DNA of 19,887 nt from Pseudomonadota bacterium (GTDB lineage Bacteria > Pseudomonadota > Gammaproteobacteria > Steroidobacterales > Steroidobacteraceae): the NCBI GenBank assembly GCA_023433515.1, contig JAEZCN010000147.1:1-19887 (forward strand). Direction: 5' to 3'. This document shows, in pieces, positions 15,901 through 19,887 of this stretch (position 1 is its first letter; the number at the start of each line of letters is the position of its first letter). The notes below the pieces were generated by a model. The model was not told where the DNA came from, did not search any database, and worked only from the letters and a program-made list of their open reading frames with translations. A program made the position numbers and the translations under genes.

Positions 15901-16797
15901 GCTCGCGAACGACAGGGTCTTGTCCCAGGCGTCGTCCGCCGCGTTGAGCTTGTGCAACGCGTGGATCAGCGCATCGCTGCCGGTGAGGGACACCGCCACG
16001 AGATCGGCCTGGAATTCCATCTGGCGCGACAGCGCGCGTTCGGCGAGCAGCACGACCCGGAACAACACGTCCATCATCGAGCGGATCGACCAGACGATGA
16101 TCGAGAGGATCCAGCCGATCCACGCGACGCGCAGGTCGAAACGCGAGAGCTGCTGGAGCAGGCGGTCGAGCGCGTCGCGCCGCGAGACGACGTGCCCGGC
16201 GATCTGGCGCGCGATGTATACCCAGCGGCCGACCGCCATGGAACGCTGCGCGAAGTGGCCGAACTCGTGCGCGAGCACGGCCTTGAGCTCGCCGAGCGTC
16301 ACGACGTTTACGAGTCCGAGGCCGATCTCGAGATTCTTCTTCGACGGGATGATCAGGTTCAGCAGCGAGAGATCGTAGAACACCGCCGCGTTGACCCGCG
16401 GCGAGAGATACACCTTGTGCGCGCGCGGCGCCCGCGCTTCATCCGCGAGGCGGTCGATGAATTCGAACAGCCGCGGCTGCTGGTCGCGCGTGACCTCGAT
16501 GTCGTCTATCTCGTAGCGATGCTGGATGAAGAACAGCGCCTTGAACATGAACACCGCGAGGAACGCCGCGCACAACGCGGCGACGAATCCCCACAGGTCG
16601 AAGTCGCCGTCGGCGCCGAACATCCCGCTCGCGATGCGCCACGCCGTCCAGGCGAACCAGGTGGACAGCGCGAAGTACATCACGATGAACGTCGCGAGTC
16701 CGAGCATCGCGAGCCACGCGTGGCGCTTGTATGCGGCGCTGGCGGCTGTCAGGTTTGGCGGCACCGCGGCCGGGCCGGGTGGATAGACGTGTTCCAT
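12979..16797 (-). CDS. Large membrane-bound M48-family metalloprotease with C-terminal helical-repeat region
   Basis: This encodes 1272 residues from the ATG at 16797; the ribosome binding site is weak. The M48 domain is intact. Membrane segments lie at about 28-52 and 68-91. The zinc motif is HEFGH (H177, E178, H181). A hydrophobic hairpin is near 223-252. The third ligand is E261 in EFQAD, and the family THPPSADRER motif follows near residue 380. This arrangement parallels HtpX/Ste24-type proteases, which cleave membrane or misfolded proteins, but those are about 290-480 residues. Here a mainly helical segment of several hundred residues follows, then one more membrane helix (about 752-773). 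After that comes a beta-rich stretch, then a TPR-like helical tail (about 1030-1270; WLTLGAAATYAEAGDYQAALSLYEKA is typical). The extra parts probably recruit or recognise substrates; their cellular side is unclear. Confidence 0.85.
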   Translation of the reverse strand: MEHVYPPGPAAVPPNLTAASAAYKRHAWLAMLGLATFIVMYFALSTWFAWTAWRIASGMFGADGDFDLWGFVAALCAAFLAVFMFKALFFIQHRYEIDDIEVTRDQQPRLFEFIDRLADEARAPRAHKVYLSPRVNAAVFYDLSLLNLIIPSKKNLEIGLGLVNVVTLGELKAVLAHEFGHFAQRSMAVGRWVYIARQIAGHVVSRRDALDRLLQQLSRFDLRVAWIGWILSIIVWSIRSMMDVLFRVVLLAERALSRQMEFQADLVAVSLTGSDALIHALHKLNAADDAWDKTLSFASGEAGDKRRVTDLFSVQSRIIDRMREILNQPDYGVVPPMPENAREMHRVFKTELAQPPRMWATHPPSADRERNAKSRYVPAPIDERSAWAVFDNPRSLRERMSAHVFRDAELAVQTTEETFAHLEKQYGRAFLDRAYRGAYLNRSPVRHVGSVAKLYGTTMPTSEAARVIATLYPESLAQDVELLNEKLGEKHALEALRDEIAQAPGGVIQHGGEELRRADLPRVIASLEGEIDAVRGRIEAHDERCRAAHLAAARSLQKGWPEYLQGLAAALHYADHSEANLRDVQGYVANIYGIVTADGRVSSNELTRLIAGCQQLHAVLQRVYEEGPGITLDRTLARRLETANWMAMLEEFKLPPPGRENIGEWLNVIDGWVGAARFALGRLRDAALEQLLLAESQVAKFVRDAVTPADAPPASVMPKEYQTLLPGKERPRQKRLDWWDRFQTADGTLPTIARSTVALGIVGGVVVFGANVGVAHMTIYNGLAQPVWVEYSGEKVQALPNSPVTVTTPTSGTLSVRALTEDERVIESFEEELNGVRAHYVYNVAGAAPLYEWTATYHSSSAAATAAPPQERPIGALRWSRTRVDHVFEEPPQTISSSSGYRKVLASASGSSPWRQVEMVRDDAQRADLVMTHVRWDDTHSPQFIDWLHVAAAQPGFETVFADRLKETANDVVLLRFEQDSAKGEKHDEVCARHRARAESAPEDPNLQYLGIRCIDDPAQQEARFLEAHRKWQDHPWLTLGAAATYAEAGDYQAALSLYEKARRGVRPMQDYLSLETARMRRLVLGRESNLRDLARASQALSAFVAIESGVDIAGTALEPYGALASGNLDAAFKKAKANAEGGERVLRLVAASDGATREMMDAALALDPGAADFTTTLYMYALASRLGRDTSALAARLMTESGDQAGPMIEFLDALRAGAEPTRAYPDLNVNLRYPARYAAVVLLGQRAPESWRREAASSLFVGERGYLAGT

Positions 16798-16841
16798 GCG
16801 AGACCCCACGTTCTTCTTCGTCGCCGTAGTGTGCGCGCCCG

Positions 16842-16851
16842 CGTGGCCACG
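16842..16851. promoter_or_regulatory. Perfect 10-bp palindrome in a divergent promoter region
   Basis: CGTGGCCACG lies in the 122-nt gap between the divergently transcribed M48 protease gene and the small membrane-protein gene. A minus-strand TTGACC (16863-16858) adjoins it, but no good -10 box follows. It may be an operator, or chance in GC-rich DNA. Confidence 0.2.
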
Positions 16852-16919
16852 GAAAAGGGTCAAGGCACCGGTTGTGCGACAGGTGTCACTCTTCCGCGCG
16901 TGACGGCAGATGCCCCTGA

Positions 16920-17474
16920 ATGTCCGACCGGAATCCGAATCCCTACGCGCCTTCGCAGGCCGTTTTGAAATCAGTCCACGCGCCGAACACGACCTCCACG
17001 GGAGTCTGGAGCGATGGTCGGGATCTGGTCATGGCGTACGACGCGTCGCTGCCGGCACGCTGCGTGAAATGCAATGCGCCGGCGCACCAGCCGACGAAGA
17101 CACGAAAGGTGTACTGGCATCACCCGGCGCTCTATCTGCTGGTCTTCTTCTGGGGGATCCTATACATCATCGTCGCGCTGATGGTGCGCCGGACGGCGGA
17201 CGTGAATCCCGGGCTGTGTGAAAGGCACAAGCAGCATCGTGGGATCGCGATCGCGGTGGGCGCACTGGGTCCGGTGCTCGGGATCTTCCTGGTGTTCGTC
17301 TCGCCCACGACGCCGGTCCTGGTTCCCATCGGACTGGGATTGGTGCTGGTCACGTTGATTTATGGAATCGCGCGCGGGCGCATCGTCTTCGTCCGCAGGA
17401 TCGACGATTTCACCGTGCGGCTCGGCGGCATTTGCCGCGAATACCTGGACGAACTGCCGGGGTGGCGCGGCTGA
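16920..17474 (+). CDS. Hypothetical membrane protein with putative zinc-binding CxxC...CxxH
   Basis: This encodes 184 residues from the ATG at 16920; no strong ribosome binding site is seen. The N-terminus has the NPYAPSQA motif found at the start of many uncharacterised small bacterial membrane proteins. C48-x-x-C51 and C100-x-x-H103 (LCERH) flank the first membrane segment and could together hold a zinc ion. Hydrophobic segments lie at about 69-89, 109-128 and 131-150. The C-terminal 30 or so residues are soluble. The gene is divergent from the M48 protease gene, and its TGA directly abuts the convergent DUF58 stop. Function is unknown; a metal-dependent membrane adaptor is only a guess. 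Confidence 0.75.
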   Translation: MSDRNPNPYAPSQAVLKSVHAPNTTSTGVWSDGRDLVMAYDASLPARCVKCNAPAHQPTKTRKVYWHHPALYLLVFFWGILYIIVALMVRRTADVNPGLCERHKQHRGIAIAVGALGPVLGIFLVFVSPTTPVLVPIGLGLVLVTLIYGIARGRIVFVRRIDDFTVRLGGICREYLDELPGWRG

Positions 17475-18833
17475 TCAGAGCAGGCCGGCGCGTTTCACCG
17501 CGTTGTAACGGTTGACGAGTTCGATGCCGAGATTCTGCGGTTCGGCATCCACCATCAGCGCATCGCGCGCGGCCAGTCGGTTGAACGCGTCGCGGCGCGC
17601 CTGTTCGTAGAGATGCGCGCTGCCGACGTCGAGCGCGGCGTCGGCCGACGAGATGGCCTGCGACATCAGCTCGCCGACCACGCGCTCGCGCAGCGATGCG
17701 AGCAACACCAGGTGGCGCGTGCGCAGCAGGCGCAGCGCCTGTCCGAGCTCGCTCGAATCCTCGTCGCGGAAATTGGTGATCACGATCACGAGCGAGCGCT
17801 TGTGATGGCGCAGCAGCAGGTTCTGCGCGACGGATAGATAGTCGGAATGCGTCGCACTGGGCTGCACGGAATACAACTCGCCCATGAGCGCGTTCAGCGC
17901 ATGCGCACCCTTGCGCGGCGCGAAAACCCGCGAGTCCCCGGGCGGCGTGCCGAAGGTGAGGGCGCCGACCGCGTCGCCCTGTTTGAGCGCCACGTACGAC
18001 AGCAGCATCACCGCGTTCAACACCTGGTCGAAGTGGCCGCTCCTCACGCCGTGTTCGACGTCGTACGCGCGCATGCGGCGCCCGCAGTCGACGAGCAACA
18101 TGACGCACTGGTCGCGTTCGTCCTGGAACTCGCGCAGGATCGGCTTGTTCTGGCGCAGCGTCGCCTTCCAGTCGATGTGCCGCACCGGGTCGCCGTAGCG
18201 GTACTCCGCGAGCTGCTTGAAGTCGGTGCCTTCACCGCGTTGCTGATAGGTCTTGATGCCGATTTCCTGCAGGCGGCGGTCGCCCGCGAGCCAGGCATAA
18301 CGCGCGACCTGCGCGAAATCCGGATAGGCGCGGCGCGCGTCGACGCCGCCGAGGCGCTCGAGCAGGTCGCACAGTCCCAACCGCGAGCGCACGCGCAGGT
18401 CCGCGGGCGCGAAGTCGATGTCGCCGCGCCGGGTCGGCACGACTTCGTAGGTGACCTCGGTGCGCTTCTTCGGATACAGCGTGACCTTCGCGGGAAGGCC
18501 GGCCGCTTCGAGGCTGGGATCGCAATGATCGAACAACTGGCAGCGCCACTCGTGCCGACCGCCCGCCTCGAGCTGGACGTGAACGGGCCGCTTCACGCCG
18601 ATCGCGAATGCCGACGGCAGGCGCCGCGTCAATCGCACCTCGGCGCGCGCCCAGGCGCGGCGCGAGACGAAGAAGTCGATCACGGTGAGCGCGGCGAGCG
18701 CGAGCGCGTATGCGCCGGACGCGAAAGCGACCGGGGCGCGGGGCACGCCGAACGACAACGCGGCAATGGCCGCCGCCGCGCCGACCGCCAGCAGCGTGAC
18801 GCACAGCCTGCTCGGTATGAGCGCGAGTCGCAT
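17475..18833 (-). CDS. DUF58-domain membrane protein (MoxR partner)
   Basis: This encodes 452 residues from the ATG at 18833, whose first base is the last base of the MoxR stop (TGATG), so translation is probably coupled. Two membrane helices occupy about 8-28 and 33-55. A beta-rich region follows. The DUF58 signature spans about 200-245 (GEGTDFKQLAEYRYGD, then VRHIDWKATLRQNKPILREF). Next is a von Willebrand A-like strand LLVDCGRRM, which has the first Asp of a MIDAS site but neither of the serines. A second open frame reaches 19070, but it lies wholly inside the MoxR gene and is not the start. DUF58 proteins pair with MoxR AAA+ ATPases, which are thought to act as chaperones that mature or insert cofactors or assemble envelope complexes. 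The gene order here is the standard one. Confidence 0.9.
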   Translation of the reverse strand: MRLALIPSRLCVTLLAVGAAAAIAALSFGVPRAPVAFASGAYALALAALTVIDFFVSRRAWARAEVRLTRRLPSAFAIGVKRPVHVQLEAGGRHEWRCQLFDHCDPSLEAAGLPAKVTLYPKKRTEVTYEVVPTRRGDIDFAPADLRVRSRLGLCDLLERLGGVDARRAYPDFAQVARYAWLAGDRRLQEIGIKTYQQRGEGTDFKQLAEYRYGDPVRHIDWKATLRQNKPILREFQDERDQCVMLLVDCGRRMRAYDVEHGVRSGHFDQVLNAVMLLSYVALKQGDAVGALTFGTPPGDSRVFAPRKGAHALNALMGELYSVQPSATHSDYLSVAQNLLLRHHKRSLVIVITNFRDEDSSELGQALRLLRTRHLVLLASLRERVVGELMSQAISSADAALDVGSAHLYEQARRDAFNRLAARDALMVDAEPQNLGIELVNRYNAVKRAGLL

Positions 18834-19807
18834 CAGACGCGGGGCGCGGCCACGCTGTCGATGATCGCGGCGAGCAGTTCGTCGGGCTTGCGGCCCTCGA
18901 GCAGCGCGTCCGGCGCCAGCGCGATGCGATGGCGCAGCGCCGGGATGGCGATGCGCTTGACGTCGTCCGGGATCACGAAGTTGCGTCCCTCGAGCAGCGC
19001 GACCGCGCGCGCGCCGCGCACCAGCGCCAGCGGACCGCGCGAACCCGCACCTTGCGCGAGGCCGGCCCATTCGCGCGTGGCGCGCGCGATCCGCACGGCG
19101 TAGTCGACGACCTGCTGGTCCACGCGCTGGCGCGCCGCGATGAGCTGCAGGCTCGAAACCGCGCGCTCGTTGAGCACCGGCACGACCTTCGACAACGGTA
19201 GTTCGTCGCCGGGCTGGTCGGCGGTCGCGCGGATCACGACGCCCACCTCGTCTTCGAGCGAGGGATAATCGATCTCGATCTTGAACAGGAAGCGGTCGAG
19301 CTGCGCTTCGGGCAGTGGATAGGTGCCCTCGGTCTCCACCGGGTTCTGGGTCGCGAGCACCATGAACGGTTTCGGCAGCGCATGTGTCTGCCCTTCGAGC
19401 GTAACCTGGAATTCCTGCATGACCTCGAGCAGCGCGCTCTGCGTCTTCGCGGGCGCGCGATTGATCTCGTCGGCGAGCAGCAGGTGCGTGAACACCGGTC
19501 CGCGCACCACGCGCATCTCCATGGTCTTCGGATCGAGCACCGCGTGGCCGGTGATGTCCGAGGGCATCATGTCGGGCGTGAACTGCACTCGGCCATTGGT
19601 GAGTTGCAAGGCCTGCGACATCGCGCGCACCAGCAGCGTCTTGCCGAGACCGGGAACGCCTTCGATGAGCACGTGTCCCGACGCGACCAGCGCGAGCACG
19701 ACTTCCTCGATGACGCGGTGTTGCCCGACCATCGCTTCCCCGATGCTGGCGCGTAGTTTGCCGAGCAGGTCGGCGGCTTTCTGGATCGTGGTGGCTTCAG
19801 TTTCCAT
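18833..19807 (-). CDS. MoxR-family AAA+ ATPase
   Basis: This encodes 324 residues with an intact MoxR-type AAA+ core. Walker A is GVPGLGKT (50-57, K56), Walker B is HLLLADEINRAP (D113, E114), then sensor-1 MVLATQNPVETEGTYPLPEAQLDRF with the conserved N, and the arginine-rich lid (RGPLALVRGARAVALLEG). Length matches the family (about 310-340). MoxR proteins are cytoplasmic ATPases encoded beside von Willebrand-domain membrane proteins and act in protein maturation. The stop overlaps the DUF58 start by one base. The start overlaps the end of the preceding gene by about 11 nt. The gene symbol moxR is used loosely across the family, so none is assigned. Confidence 0.93.
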   Translation of the reverse strand: METEATTIQKAADLLGKLRASIGEAMVGQHRVIEEVVLALVASGHVLIEGVPGLGKTLLVRAMSQALQLTNGRVQFTPDMMPSDITGHAVLDPKTMEMRVVRGPVFTHLLLADEINRAPAKTQSALLEVMQEFQVTLEGQTHALPKPFMVLATQNPVETEGTYPLPEAQLDRFLFKIEIDYPSLEDEVGVVIRATADQPGDELPLSKVVPVLNERAVSSLQLIAARQRVDQQVVDYAVRIARATREWAGLAQGAGSRGPLALVRGARAVALLEGRNFVIPDDVKRIAIPALRHRIALAPDALLEGRKPDELLAAIIDSVAAPRV

Positions 19808-19887
19808 GCGGAGACCTTTTGTATTTCAGTAAACGACGACGCGCGGTCTCGAGCACCGCGATGGCGTTGCGCAGCTCGTGCGAGCTG
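19797..19887 (-). CDS. C-terminal end of an upstream gene, possibly DUF4350-like
   Basis: Only about 29 codons are in the window. One minus-strand frame ends at TGA (19799-19797) inside the MoxR gene and has almost exclusively G/C third positions. It reads SSHELRNAIAVLETARRRLL and then a short basic tail. The helical, charged pattern fits the end of a real protein. In many proteobacteria DUF4350 lies directly before MoxR and DUF58, so that identity is a reasonable guess from context alone; the fragment is too short to recognise. Confidence 0.5.
   Translation of the reverse strand, partial: SSHELRNAIAVLETARRRLLKYKRSPHGN

Noticed and set aside
14947..16968. 673-codon plus-strand open frame opposite the M48 protease gene
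   Set aside because: Shadow of a GC-rich gene. The translation is dominated by Arg, Val, His and Asp without any domain, while the minus strand holds an intact zinc-protease site.
17847..19103. 418-codon plus-strand open frame opposite the DUF58 and MoxR genes
   Set aside because: It spans two well-recognised genes on the other strand and shows no family features.

Overview
The window is a gene-dense, GC-rich chromosomal stretch with G/C-ending codons throughout. It looks like a Gram-negative proteobacterium: there is an outer-membrane porin, there are Sec-exported periplasmic proteins, and there is a FixJ/TodT-type response regulator. The gene set (DcaP-type porin, TTC38-like protein, very large M48 protease, MoxR/DUF58 pair) fits a gamma- or betaproteobacterium, perhaps near Xanthomonadales/Steroidobacterales; that placement is an inference. 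I see no tRNA, rRNA, insertion sequence, CRISPR array or phage gene, and no gap of 300 bases or more without a gene.

Positions 1-4185 (+) form a tight run: the C-terminal end of an amidohydrolase, a DcaP-like trimeric porin, an exported serine-dependent glutaminase, and a MscS-type channel whose start lies inside the glutaminase gene. This suggests uptake of an amide-type or acidic compound, deamidation in the periplasm, and osmotic protection. Positions 4251-7292 (+) encode a phosphorelay: a stand-alone receiver, a histidine kinase with seven membrane segments plus PAS, and an overlapping FixJ/TodT-like response regulator with a LuxR-type helix-turn-helix.

Positions 7310-12852 (-) hold three genes: a TTC38-like TPR protein, a 1087-residue STAND-type ATPase with a TPR-like middle and no recognisable DNA-binding domain, and a small secreted cysteine-containing protein with one TPR-like motif. 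The outer two genes are each preceded, 46-56 nt before the start codon, by the same roughly 30-nt element: an exact 15-mer holding a perfect dyad, then GTYACGCCT at identical spacing. This is the best candidate in the window for an undescribed co-regulated module.

Positions 12979-16797 (-) encode a 1272-residue membrane protein with an intact M48 zinc-protease site at its N-terminus, a later membrane segment, and a helical repeat tail. Divergent from it is a small four-ligand (C48, C51, C100, H103) membrane protein. Its stop codon abuts the stop codon of a convergent DUF58 gene, which is coupled to a MoxR AAA+ ATPase gene (17475-19807, -). The end of a further upstream gene, possibly DUF4350-like, runs off the right edge.
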